This document shows, piece by piece, positions 9,086-16,364 of a stretch of DNA of 44,862 bases (its first letter is position 1; each line of letters starts with the position of its first letter). The notes under the pieces were generated by a model that did no database searches, was not told where the DNA came from, and saw only the letters and a list, made by a program, of their open reading frames with translations. The stretch spans positions 1 to 44,862 of the forward strand of contig JAQXXN010000045.1 in the NCBI GenBank assembly GCA_029226085.1, read 5' to 3'. The position numbers and the translations under genes are program-made. Source of the DNA: Thermoflexaceae bacterium (GTDB lineage Bacteria; Bacillota; Clostridia; Lachnospirales; Lachnospiraceae).

Positions 9086-10035
9086 TACTGCACTTCTCCC
9101 TTCTTAAGAATTTTTGTGAGTACCGTGTTTATTAACATGATGAAAACAAACAGTACAAGACCGATTGTAAATAATACCTGTCTATGTATGCCTTCCGCAT
9201 ATCCCATTTCCGCAACAATTGCAGTTGTAAGAAATCTTACTGAATTAAACGGAAGCGGTGCATTGATGGAGCTTCCTGAAACCAGGGTAATTGCCATTGC
9301 CTCACCAATCGCACGCCCTGTTCCCAGTACAATGGCTGTAATGATTCCGGATTTGCATGCCGGAAGAATTACCTTAAAGATTGTCTGAATATGTGATGCG
9401 CCAAGTGCAAGTGAAGCCGATTTTAAATGTACCGGCACCTGTCTTATGCTGGACTGGCTGATGTTAATTACCGTTGGAAGAATCATGATTGCCAGTACAA
9501 TTACCGCTGATAAAAGATTGGCTCCGCCGGTAAACTGATGTGTTTCGGAACCCTTAAAAATTGCCAGTTCCAGTTTATACATAAGCGGATTCAAAATCAT
9601 GAGACCAAGAAGTCCGTAAATAACCGATGGAATACCGGCAAGAAGTTCTACTGCCGCACTAACCCATTTTGCAATTCCCTGCGGTGCAACTTCTGCCAGA
9701 AAAACTGCTGTAAGAACACCAATGGGAACTCCTAATAAAACTGCCATGGAAGTACCCACGATGGATGTTAAAATGACATACAGGATACCAAAGGAGGGGT
9801 CAATACCTGATGTCGGGGCCGGATTCCATTCCGTACTGAACAAAATCTCCTTCAATCCTACCTTAAAGATTGCAGGAGTACCACTGATTATCATGTAAAG
9901 TGCAATTGCAGCCACGGCAAATACCGCTGTAACTGCGCATACTGTAAAAATACCCTTTGCCACATTTTCGACTGTCGATTTTGAAATTCCTGATTTCGAC
10001 TCAATAATCGAAACAACTTTTGTTTCACTATCCAT
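9085..10035 (-). CDS. pstC: Phosphate ABC transporter permease PstC
   Basis: The partner permease of PstA. The protein has 316 residues and about six membrane helices. WNPAPTSGIDPSFGILYVI is a typical PstC outer-loop sequence, followed by AAVELLAGIPSVIYGLLG and the ATPase-contact region HLKSASLALGASHIQTI. The start at 10035 has GAGG a few bases upstream. It follows pstS after a 65-base gap that contains a strong hairpin, and it is translationally coupled to pstA. Confidence 0.96.
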   Translation of the reverse strand: MDSETKVVSIIESKSGISKSTVENVAKGIFTVCAVTAVFAVAAIALYMIISGTPAIFKVGLKEILFSTEWNPAPTSGIDPSFGILYVILTSIVGTSMAVLLGVPIGVLTAVFLAEVAPQGIAKWVSAAVELLAGIPSVIYGLLGLMILNPLMYKLELAIFKGSETHQFTGGANLLSAVIVLAIMILPTVINISQSSIRQVPVHLKSASLALGASHIQTIFKVILPACKSGIITAIVLGTGRAIGEAMAITLVSGSSINAPLPFNSVRFLTTAIVAEMGYAEGIHRQVLFTIGLVLFVFIMLINTVLTKILKKGEVQ

Positions 10036-10048
10036 ATATACCTCATAT

Positions 10049-10090
10049 CGGCCAAAGCCGGTGATTGTTCACAACCACCGGCCTTTGCCG
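10049..10090 (-). other. Hairpin between pstS and pstC
   Basis: On the minus strand GCCGGTG pairs with CACCGGC, extended by flanking AAAGG/CTTT and CGGC/GCCG pairs, with no T-run after it. Hairpins here are common in pst operons and are thought to protect the pstS message, so that more binding protein than permease is made. That role is inferred. Confidence 0.6.
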
Positions 10091-10100
10091 TTCATATAAA

Positions 10101-11015
10101 TTAATCAGCTACAATAAGTCCAACCTTTTCAATAACTGCCTTGCCTTCATCTGATTTAATGTAAGCAAAGAATTCCTGAACCAGTTCGCTCTGTGCGGAA
10201 ATCTCACCCTTTGTAGCCATTACAAATGGTCTGCATAAGAAGTATGTACCTGCCTTAATGTTGTCTGCTGTTGCTGCAACACCTTCAAGAGAAGCTGCTA
10301 CAACTGTATCATCTACCGCATCAAGGGAAGCATATCCGATTGCACCCGGAGTTGAAGCAACCTTTGCAATTACGGCACCGGTACTGTCTAACTCACTTGC
10401 ATACTTGCATGCATCTTCTACCTTAAGAAGTTCTTCAAATGCTCCTCTTGTACCGGAACCCGCTTCACGTCCGATTACAACAATCGGTGCGTCATTTCCG
10501 CCAAGATCCTTCCAGTTGGTTGTTTCACCTTTGTATATGGAAATTAACTGATCTTTTGTAAGATTCGTTACGGTATTTGACTTATCAACAATAACTGCAA
10601 TACCATCAATTGCCACAATATTTTCAACGGCTCCTGCCTGCTTTTCTGCATCCTTTAAGTTTCTTGAAGAATTACCGATATCAACCTTACCGTTTGTTAC
10701 GGCTTCAATACCTGCACCTGAGCCTGTAAATTCCGGTGAAACCGTTACATCAGGATACTTTTCCATAAAGCTTTCTGCAAGTGCATTTGCAAGTTTTTCC
10801 ATGGATGTTGAACCGGATAATGTAATGGAACCGGATAACTTCTTCTCTGCTGCTGTGGTTGCTGCCTCTGTTGCTGCAGCGGTTGTGGTATCTGCTGCTG
10901 TGGTTGCTGCATTTGTTACATTGGATGAATCAGCAGTCTTATCTGAACTGCATCCGGCAAGACTTGCCATGACTAAAGTTGCTGCCAGTACGGCGCCCAA
11001 AATTCTTTTTCTCAT
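10101..11015 (-). CDS. pstS: Phosphate-binding lipoprotein PstS
   Basis: PstS captures phosphate outside the membrane and delivers it to PstCA. The product has a lipoprotein signal with lipobox SLAGC, an Ala/Thr-rich linker (TTAADTTTAAATEAATTAAE) that spaces the domain from the membrane, and phosphate-contact segments SGSTSMEKL, FTGSGAGIEAV and REAGSGTRGAF. The ORF track begins 11 codons too early. The ATG at 11015 (MRKRILGAVL) is preferred because it gives a normal signal peptide and has GGAAGAGAG upstream, while the first ATG lacks a ribosome binding site. Length is then 304 residues. It is first in the operon behind a promoter with TTACAT-type boxes. Confidence 0.96.
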   Translation of the reverse strand: MRKRILGAVLAATLVMASLAGCSSDKTADSSNVTNAATTAADTTTAAATEAATTAAEKKLSGSITLSGSTSMEKLANALAESFMEKYPDVTVSPEFTGSGAGIEAVTNGKVDIGNSSRNLKDAEKQAGAVENIVAIDGIAVIVDKSNTVTNLTKDQLISIYKGETTNWKDLGGNDAPIVVIGREAGSGTRGAFEELLKVEDACKYASELDSTGAVIAKVASTPGAIGYASLDAVDDTVVAASLEGVAATADNIKAGTYFLCRPFVMATKGEISAQSELVQEFFAYIKSDEGKAVIEKVGLIVAD

Positions 11016-11066
11016 AATTTCTCTCTTCCTTTTCTTAAAAATTTTCATTTCAATTTAAGCATAAAT

Positions 11067-11111
11067 GGCACAGGTTATGGTTTCGGTTATGGAGTCGGTT
11101 TAACCTGTGCC
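11067..11111 (-). repeat. Inverted repeat enclosing two direct repeats in the pstS leader
   Basis: GGCACAGGTTA and its exact complement TAACCTGTGCC flank a 23-base centre holding two copies of GGTTATGG at 12-base spacing. It lies about 50-95 bases upstream of the pstS ATG and downstream of the proposed -10, so it would be in the mRNA leader. No T-run follows, so it is not a standard terminator. It may be a regulator site or a leader hairpin. Confidence 0.6.
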
Positions 11112-11125
11112 ACATGCTAATTGCT

Positions 11126-11190
11126 ATATTAATTTTTGAATGTAAAAAGAAAAACCATGTTTATGTAAAGATTGTGCAAATTAAATGTAA
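11126..11190 (-). promoter_or_regulatory. pstS promoter with Pho-box-like TTACAT repeats
   Basis: On the minus strand TTACAT, TTGCAC and TTACAT occur at exact 11-base spacing (starts 11185, 11174 and 11163 on the plus numbering). A further TTACAT at 11140-11145 is followed after eight bases by TAATAT (11126-11131). There is no good -35 box, as expected for an activator-dependent promoter. Direct hexamers at 11-bp pitch resemble PhoP/PhoB-family sites. The identity of the regulator is inferred. Confidence 0.6.
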
Positions 11191-11215
11191 TGTACAGATA
11201 GTCTGTTTTTCTATC

Positions 11216-13282
11216 TTATTCCGCAATACCATTGACATTATCGTAGGACTGTTGAAACAGTAATTCCTGGGAATTGAAAGCTGCTTCCCCTTCTTTTACC
11301 GTGATTTTCTCATAAGTCCCGTCTGGTTTTTGTTCTCTTGCCTTCACACCGTCACTAAGCATTGTCGTAAATAATTCAAGAATCCTTACTTTAATATCTT
11401 CATCCAGAATCGGTACGGCAACTTCTACCCTTCTGGTAGTATTTCTGGTCATGAAATCAGCAGATGCAATATAGATTTTTCTTCTTACCGCCGTTCCGAA
11501 AATATAGATTCTTGAATGTTCCAGAAATCTTCCCACAATGCTGATTACCCTGATATTCTCTGTTTCACCCGGTATTCCTGCCACAATACAGCATATGCCC
11601 CTGATAATCATTTCTATGCGTACCCCTGCTTTAGATGCTTCAATCAGTTTATCAATGATTACCTTATCTGTAAGGGAATTAAGTTTTAAGCCGATATAAG
11701 CATCCTCACCATTCTTTGCCGCAGCAATCTCTTCGTCTATCATGTCCACCACTTTATTCTGGAGGCATTTAGGCGCAACCAGAAGTTTTTGGGAACTTTC
11801 AACTACCTTTCCAAGTGCAAGCGCATTGAATATCCGTGCCGTTTCAATTCCGATATCAATGGATGACGTCATCAGTGACAAATCCGTATATAGTTTTGCA
11901 GTTTTTTCATTATAGTTACCGGTTCCAATCTGCGTAATATACTCGACCTGATTCTCACCCTTTCTTGTAATCAGACAAAGCTTTGAATGAACCTTTAACT
12001 TGTCCAGACCGTAAATAATACGGCATCCTGCATCCTCCAGACGCCTTGACCATTCAATGTTATTCTCCTCATCAAAACGTGCCCTTAACTCCACGAGAAC
12101 AATAACTTCCTTGCCGTTTTCTGCCGCATCAATTAACAGCTCCACAACTTTACTCATTCTTGCCACCCGGTACAGTGTCATTTTAATGGATACCACATCC
12201 GGATCCTGTCCCGCTTCTTCAAGAAGTTTTAGAAACGGTTTCATGCTTTCATAAGGATAGGATAACAGTTTATCCTTTTCCTTAATCTGCTCAATGATAG
12301 AGCGCTCCTCATCAATAAAAGGTGACTTCTGCGGAATTCTTCTTTCATAGAATAATTCTTTCTTTTCCCTTAGAAGATCTCTTATAATGGAGACAAAAGA
12401 TAAATCTAAGGGTGCTGAAGAATAAAACGCCTGATTCACATCAATTTCCAGATAATCACAGATGATTCCTATGATGTTTTCGTTAATTGTACGGGAAAAT
12501 TCCAGTTTAACCGGACATAACTTTCTTCTTTTACGAATCAGTTCTGACATGATATCGCGGTAATCCAAATCCTCATCATAAGATGCTTCATCTGCATCAA
12601 TATCTGCATTTCGTATGATTCGTATTAAGGATTTGCTTTTTACGGAATAACTTTCAAAAATCTGTGGCGCAAAATGTAAAATTAACTCTTCTACCAGCAT
12701 GAATCTTCTGGATTCCGACGGAACCGGAATCAATCTCTTGAATACCTCGTTGCTGCATGGCACAATTCCCAGCTTCTCATTATTCCGTGCAGTCCTTAAT
12801 ACCACCACGGCATAAATTTCCCGATTCTTAAGAAACGGAAACGGCTGTTTTTTTCCTATTACCTGTGGGGATAACAATGGTTTTATCTCATTATTAAAAT
12901 ACTGTTCCATGTATTCTGCTTCTTCCATGGTAAGAGATGCAAAATTAACCAGACTTATTCCTTCCGTTTCTGCTTTCTTCATCAGACTCTCATATATTCT
13001 GTCTTTCTTTTGGGACATTTCATGAACATCCTTTAATATTGCATCAATCTGTTCCTTACAGGTCATGTTCGTTTTATTATCCCGGTCTTCCTTGGAAACC
13101 ATCATTCTGTCATGCAGGGAACCAACACGGACCATGAAGAATTCATCCAGATTACTTTGAAAAATGGATATGAATGACAGCCTCTCTGCAAAAGGCACCT
13201 GCTCATCCGCCGCCTCTTCCAGAACTCTTTCGTTAAATTTAAGCCACGATAATTCCCTGTTTGCATAACAATTATATGCCAT
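11216..13282 (-). CDS. ppk1: Polyphosphate kinase 1
   Basis: PPK1 reversibly moves the gamma phosphate of ATP onto polyphosphate chains. The 688-residue length matches the family. The N-terminal domain starts YANRELSWLKFNERVLEEA. The two phospholipase-D-like catalytic domains include the autophosphorylated-histidine region LKVHSKLCLITRKG and the second histidine region FLEHSRIYIFG. The track starts at a TTG five codons upstream. The ATG at 13282 has GGAGG eight bases before it. ppk lies upstream of pstS on the same strand with a 200-base gap, and its promoter shares box layout with the pstS promoter. This suggests joint phosphate control of uptake and storage. Confidence 0.96.
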   Translation of the reverse strand: MAYNCYANRELSWLKFNERVLEEAADEQVPFAERLSFISIFQSNLDEFFMVRVGSLHDRMMVSKEDRDNKTNMTCKEQIDAILKDVHEMSQKKDRIYESLMKKAETEGISLVNFASLTMEEAEYMEQYFNNEIKPLLSPQVIGKKQPFPFLKNREIYAVVVLRTARNNEKLGIVPCSNEVFKRLIPVPSESRRFMLVEELILHFAPQIFESYSVKSKSLIRIIRNADIDADEASYDEDLDYRDIMSELIRKRRKLCPVKLEFSRTINENIIGIICDYLEIDVNQAFYSSAPLDLSFVSIIRDLLREKKELFYERRIPQKSPFIDEERSIIEQIKEKDKLLSYPYESMKPFLKLLEEAGQDPDVVSIKMTLYRVARMSKVVELLIDAAENGKEVIVLVELRARFDEENNIEWSRRLEDAGCRIIYGLDKLKVHSKLCLITRKGENQVEYITQIGTGNYNEKTAKLYTDLSLMTSSIDIGIETARIFNALALGKVVESSQKLLVAPKCLQNKVVDMIDEEIAAAKNGEDAYIGLKLNSLTDKVIIDKLIEASKAGVRIEMIIRGICCIVAGIPGETENIRVISIVGRFLEHSRIYIFGTAVRRKIYIASADFMTRNTTRRVEVAVPILDEDIKVRILELFTTMLSDGVKAREQKPDGTYEKITVKEGEAAFNSQELLFQQSYDNVNGIAE

Positions 13283-13330
13283 ACCTGTTTCCTCCAATTA
13301 TATGTATTTTAAATGTACAAAGTTACTTTC

Positions 13331-13394
13331 ATTATAATAACCACGTGTAAAATCCAGAGTATGCAAATGTAAAACCCTTCTGATAAATTCGTAA
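13331..13394 (-). promoter_or_regulatory. ppk promoter with Pho-box-like repeats
   Basis: On the minus strand TTACGA (13389-13394), TTACAT (13367-13372) and TTACAC (13345-13350) are spaced by exactly 22 bases. The last is followed after eight bases by TATAAT (13331-13336). The eight-base gap is the same as at pstS. No -35 consensus is present. Confidence 0.6.
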
Positions 13395-13414
13395 ATTTGC
13401 TTTACATTTTCTTT

Positions 13415-13451
13415 AGATAAATAAAAATGGCTGTGACCAAGTCACAACCAT
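13415..13451 (-). terminator. Terminator of the alarmone synthetase gene
   Basis: On the minus strand ATGGTTGTGAC, loop TTG and GTCACAGCCAT are followed by TTTTTATTTAT, a classic intrinsic terminator just past the stop at 13456. Confidence 0.85.
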
Positions 13452-13455
13452 AAAT

Positions 13456-14088
13456 TCATATCCTTTCTATTTCATTGCGAATTGCCAGCATTTCCCGGTC
13501 CATGGAAGCAATGGTTTCCGAATGCTTCTTTAACTTCTCCATGACCCCGGATGCATCCGCCATGGTCTTTTTATAACACAGCTGATAATCCAGAACCGAC
13601 CAGCAGTCCATTGCTGCCGTCCTAAGCTGTATCTCAACCTTTTTCTTCTCACATTTTTCATCAAAACAGATGGGTATCTCTATTATCAGATGGAGACTCA
13701 TGTAACCGTTTTTCTTGGGAACCGCTATGTAATCCTTTTCCTTAATTACCCTGACATCTTTTTGCTGCTTTAACATTCTGGCAATCTCATAAACATCATC
13801 CAGAAAAAGGCACACCACTCTTACTCCGATTAAATCATTTAATTTCTCACAGGCTGTCTTAAAGTTTACATCCAGATTCTTTCTTACAAGCTTTGCATAA
13901 ATGCTTTCGGGTGTCTTGATTCGTTTGCTGATACTGCGCATGATTTCCCTTCCATACTTCATCCCCAGCTGTTCATCGATAATCTTGCATTTTGCCTCCA
14001 CGATATTAATTGCATACTGGCATTTCAGCATATACTGCTCTTTTTCCATTGCTGCCCTGATTGCAGCGATATTGCCCATTTCTCCCAT
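13456..14088 (-). CDS. Small alarmone (p)ppGpp synthetase, RelA/SpoT synthetase-domain protein
   Basis: A single synthetase domain of 210 residues without the hydrolase or regulatory domains of long RelA, similar in build to RelQ/RelP. These enzymes transfer pyrophosphate from ATP to GDP or GTP. Visible family elements are RIKTPESIYAKL (substrate-binding basic residues), DLIGVRVVCLFLDDVYEI with the catalytic Asp, KDYIAVPKKNGYMSLH (G-loop) and VEIQLRTAAMDCW with the catalytic Glu. The loop reads GYMSLH where GYRSLH is usual, and LDYQLCYK replaces the usual LEHK-like segment, so it is a divergent member. The start at 14088 has AGGGAG six bases upstream. It is monocistronic, with a clear terminator. 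Confidence 0.85.
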   Translation of the reverse strand: MGEMGNIAAIRAAMEKEQYMLKCQYAINIVEAKCKIIDEQLGMKYGREIMRSISKRIKTPESIYAKLVRKNLDVNFKTACEKLNDLIGVRVVCLFLDDVYEIARMLKQQKDVRVIKEKDYIAVPKKNGYMSLHLIIEIPICFDEKCEKKKVEIQLRTAAMDCWSVLDYQLCYKKTMADASGVMEKLKKHSETIASMDREMLAIRNEIERI

Positions 14089-14156
14089 TATTTACTCCCT
14101 GATCAATGATTATCTTTCATTTTATTGTGCTTAAAAGTCATTTATACCATGGGAAA

Positions 14157-14178
14157 ATAAAAATCGTATGGGATTTTT
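14157..14178 (-). terminator. Weak terminator after the PHP phosphoesterase gene
   Basis: On the minus strand AAAAATC, a six-base loop and GATTTTTATTTT form a short AT-rich hairpin with a T-rich tail shortly after the stop at 14199. The stem is weak. Confidence 0.4.
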
Positions 14179-14198
14179 GTAAAGTTTATCTTATATTT

Positions 14199-15002
14199 TT
14201 ATTCCAGTTTAAGAAACTTTGGAATTCTGTTTTCATATGTAGTGAGATATTGAAATCCTGCTTCTTTTAGTATCTCGCATCCTTTCTCTGTTACAAGCCC
14301 TACATGTTCAAGAATATGGGCATCCGAACCGAGGGTAATAATTTCCCCACCCAGTTCACGGTATAATTTCAGAAGATACATATCGGGCATCGTGTCATTA
14401 TGCCCCCTTGCGATTCCGGACAGGTTTAATTCAATTCCTCTTCCACGTTCTATTACCCTTTGAAAGATTCGAACATACTTTTCGCGGTATTCACGCATGT
14501 CTACACGTACTCCGGTCTGTTCATATATATAACGTGAAGGATAGGTAACATGTCCCAGCACATCATATTCATATTCATCCGCCAGTGTATACAGCCACTC
14601 CATGTAACCGTCATATACCACATGGTACTCCGTTTTGTTATAATCATAATCATAGGCATCCTTATCATCCCACATGTTATGAATGGAACCAATGATAAAA
14701 TCCAGAGGATAATCCTTTATAAACTGAAGTGCGGTTTCTTTATTTGCCTGCGGCTGTCCGTATTCCACACCCGCCAGTACCTTTAACCTTCCTGAATATT
14801 CTTCCTTAATGTCAGAAAGTTCCTGATACAGATTTGCACAGTCAAGGATATATCCATATGGTTTATCTGAATAAATATCCATGTGATCCGTTATGGCAAT
14901 TTCCGAAAGTCCTCTTTTTATGGCTGTTTCACAAATATCCCTCAGTTCACACTCTCCGTCAAAGGAATATTTGGAATGCATATGATAATCCACCAAGTAC
15001 AT
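14199..15002 (-). CDS. PHP-domain phosphoesterase, histidinol-phosphatase (HisJ) family
   Basis: A metal-dependent hydrolase of 267 residues from the polymerase and histidinol phosphatase family. Metal-ligand motifs occur in the usual order: DYHMHSKYSFDG near the N-terminus, ITDHMD, the glutamate in GVEYGQPQ, GSIHNM, the histidine of GHVTYPSRY, and GSDAH near the C-terminus. Dephosphorylation of L-histidinol phosphate is the typical assignment. No other his gene is nearby, so the substrate could differ. The ORF track is 15 codons too long. The ATG at 15002 (MYLVDYHMHS) has AAGGA upstream and matches the family start. It follows the MgtC-like gene by 25 bases and is likely co-transcribed with it. 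Confidence 0.85.
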   Translation of the reverse strand: MYLVDYHMHSKYSFDGECELRDICETAIKRGLSEIAITDHMDIYSDKPYGYILDCANLYQELSDIKEEYSGRLKVLAGVEYGQPQANKETALQFIKDYPLDFIIGSIHNMWDDKDAYDYDYNKTEYHVVYDGYMEWLYTLADEYEYDVLGHVTYPSRYIYEQTGVRVDMREYREKYVRIFQRVIERGRGIELNLSGIARGHNDTMPDMYLLKLYRELGGEIITLGSDAHILEHVGLVTEKGCEILKEAGFQYLTTYENRIPKFLKLE

Positions 15003-15027
15003 TTTATACGTCCTTCTTCTTTCTAAT

Positions 15028-15720
15028 CTAATATAATATCTCTTCAATGTACCTTACTTCTTCCATTCTGCTGATTTCAGAAATAATGTCATCATGATTT
15101 CTTTTCTTTCCCAGATTAAGCCGAATCCGAATGTCTACATATTCTTCCCCGACTTTTTTATCCATGGAACAAATCTTAAATCCCTGTTCCTTCATATAAT
15201 CCATCAGGTGGTTTATCCCGTCCGTATCTTGAAGTTCTATCTGAAGTTCAAGGTCACGATTATATTTATCCTGATGTCTGCTGATACCTCCTAAGAATGT
15301 AATGGCGAGCATTACAAGCAGAAATGTAATCACGGAAGAATAGATGTATCCCGCTCCGATGGAAATTCCAAGAACCGCTGTTGTCCATAGTGTTGCCGCT
15401 GTTGTAAGTCCTTTCACATGACTCTTTCCGGTCACGACTATGGTTCCCACGCCTAAAAAACCGATTCCGCTGATAACCCCCTGTGCCAGTCTTACCGGGT
15501 CTCCCGTTCCATATTCCAGAATGCAGTGGATATCCACAATCTGCGCCAGCGCAGAACCCATGCACACCAACGCAAATGTTCGCATGCCTGCAACCTGCTT
15601 TGCGGCACCTCTTTCAATTCCGATTGCCGAGCCCATGACTGCCGCCAGAATCAGTCTGACCGCAACAGACACTTCGTTAAATTCTTCCAGATAACTTAAC
15701 CATTGAAATACTGTCTCCAC
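15028..15720 (-). CDS. MgtC/SapB family membrane protein
   Basis: The N-terminal half has about four to five membrane helices with the MgtC signatures RLILAAVMGSAIGIERG, AGMRTFALVCMGSAL and GIGFLGVGTIV, then GLTTAATLW. The C-terminal part (from about residue 145) is a soluble ACT-like domain. MgtC proteins have been linked to magnesium limitation and membrane ATPase control. The role of this distant 230-residue homologue is not established. The start codon is GTG at 15720, eight bases after GGAGG. It lies between spmB and the PHP gene on the same strand. Confidence 0.88.
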   Translation of the reverse strand: METVFQWLSYLEEFNEVSVAVRLILAAVMGSAIGIERGAAKQVAGMRTFALVCMGSALAQIVDIHCILEYGTGDPVRLAQGVISGIGFLGVGTIVVTGKSHVKGLTTAATLWTTAVLGISIGAGYIYSSVITFLLVMLAITFLGGISRHQDKYNRDLELQIELQDTDGINHLMDYMKEQGFKICSMDKKVGEEYVDIRIRLNLGKKRNHDDIISEISRMEEVRYIEEILY

Positions 15721-15770
15721 CTTTTGTTCCTCCGAATTCCTGAACTATGTCTGCCTTAAGTTTATCACAA

Positions 15771-16295
15771 TTACATCATTCCCGCAATGACCACACTTGC
15801 GGCAATTCCGGCAAAAGTACTAATTAATGCTCCCGGAAGAGTCCATCTGGTTTTCTTTATTTTTGCAGTCATGAAATAAACCGACATGGTATAGAAAACC
15901 GTTTCCGTACACCCCATCATAATGGAAGCCACCAGCCCCACATAAGAATCCGTTCCGTATTCTTTAAAAATATCAAGAGCAAGACCTGTTGCCGCAGAAG
16001 ATGAAAAAAGTCTTACTATGGCAAGGGGAATCAGTTCTCCCGGAAAATGAAGTGCTTCTGCCACAAATGCAAGATGTTCACATACAAAATCCAGAAATCC
16101 GGATGACCTTAATACCCCCACGCCAACCATGAGTCCCACAAGTGTTGGCATAATATCCACAACCGTTTTCATGCCATCCTTTGCACCTGTTACAAAACTG
16201 TCATATACATTTTTCTTCATGAGTATTCCAAACCCTACAATATAGAAAATCGTAAACGGAATGATATAATCCGATATGTAAACAATAAATTTCAT
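15771..16295 (-). CDS. spmB: Spore maturation protein B homologue (nucleoside-recognition domain)
   Basis: A 174-residue protein with about four to five membrane helices. The N-terminus ISDYIIPFTIFYIVGFG, VTGAKDGMKTVVDIMPTLVGLMVGVGVLRSSG and LFSSSAATGLALDI match the SpmB side of the SpmA/SpmB pair. In Bacillus the pair is needed for full spore core dehydration, and homologues also occur in non-sporulating Firmicutes. The pair is normally adjacent. Here spmA is 5 kb away, beyond three glycosyltransferase genes. The ATG at 16295 keeps the family N-terminus, but the bases before it are the T-run of a terminator and I see no ribosome binding site. Expression may depend on read-through or be poor. 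Confidence 0.85.
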   Translation of the reverse strand: MKFIVYISDYIIPFTIFYIVGFGILMKKNVYDSFVTGAKDGMKTVVDIMPTLVGLMVGVGVLRSSGFLDFVCEHLAFVAEALHFPGELIPLAIVRLFSSSAATGLALDIFKEYGTDSYVGLVASIMMGCTETVFYTMSVYFMTAKIKKTRWTLPGALISTFAGIAASVVIAGMM

Positions 16296-16296
16296 G

Positions 16297-16338
16297 AAAA
16301 AAGCACCACAGAATGTTTGTTACATCTTATGGTGCTTT
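16297..16338 (-). terminator. Terminator of the GT-C gene cluster, abutting the spmB start
   Basis: On the minus strand AAAGCACCA pairs with TGGTGCTTT over a 21-base loop and is followed by TTTTTT. The T-run ends one base before the spmB ATG. Confidence 0.8.
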
Positions 16339-16364
16339 GCTTTTTTATATTCAATTATTTTATG

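Noticed and set aside
11067-11111. Inverted repeat after ppk as an intrinsic terminator.
   Set aside because: There is no T-run after either arm and the loop is 23 bases long, so it is listed as a repeat rather than a terminator.
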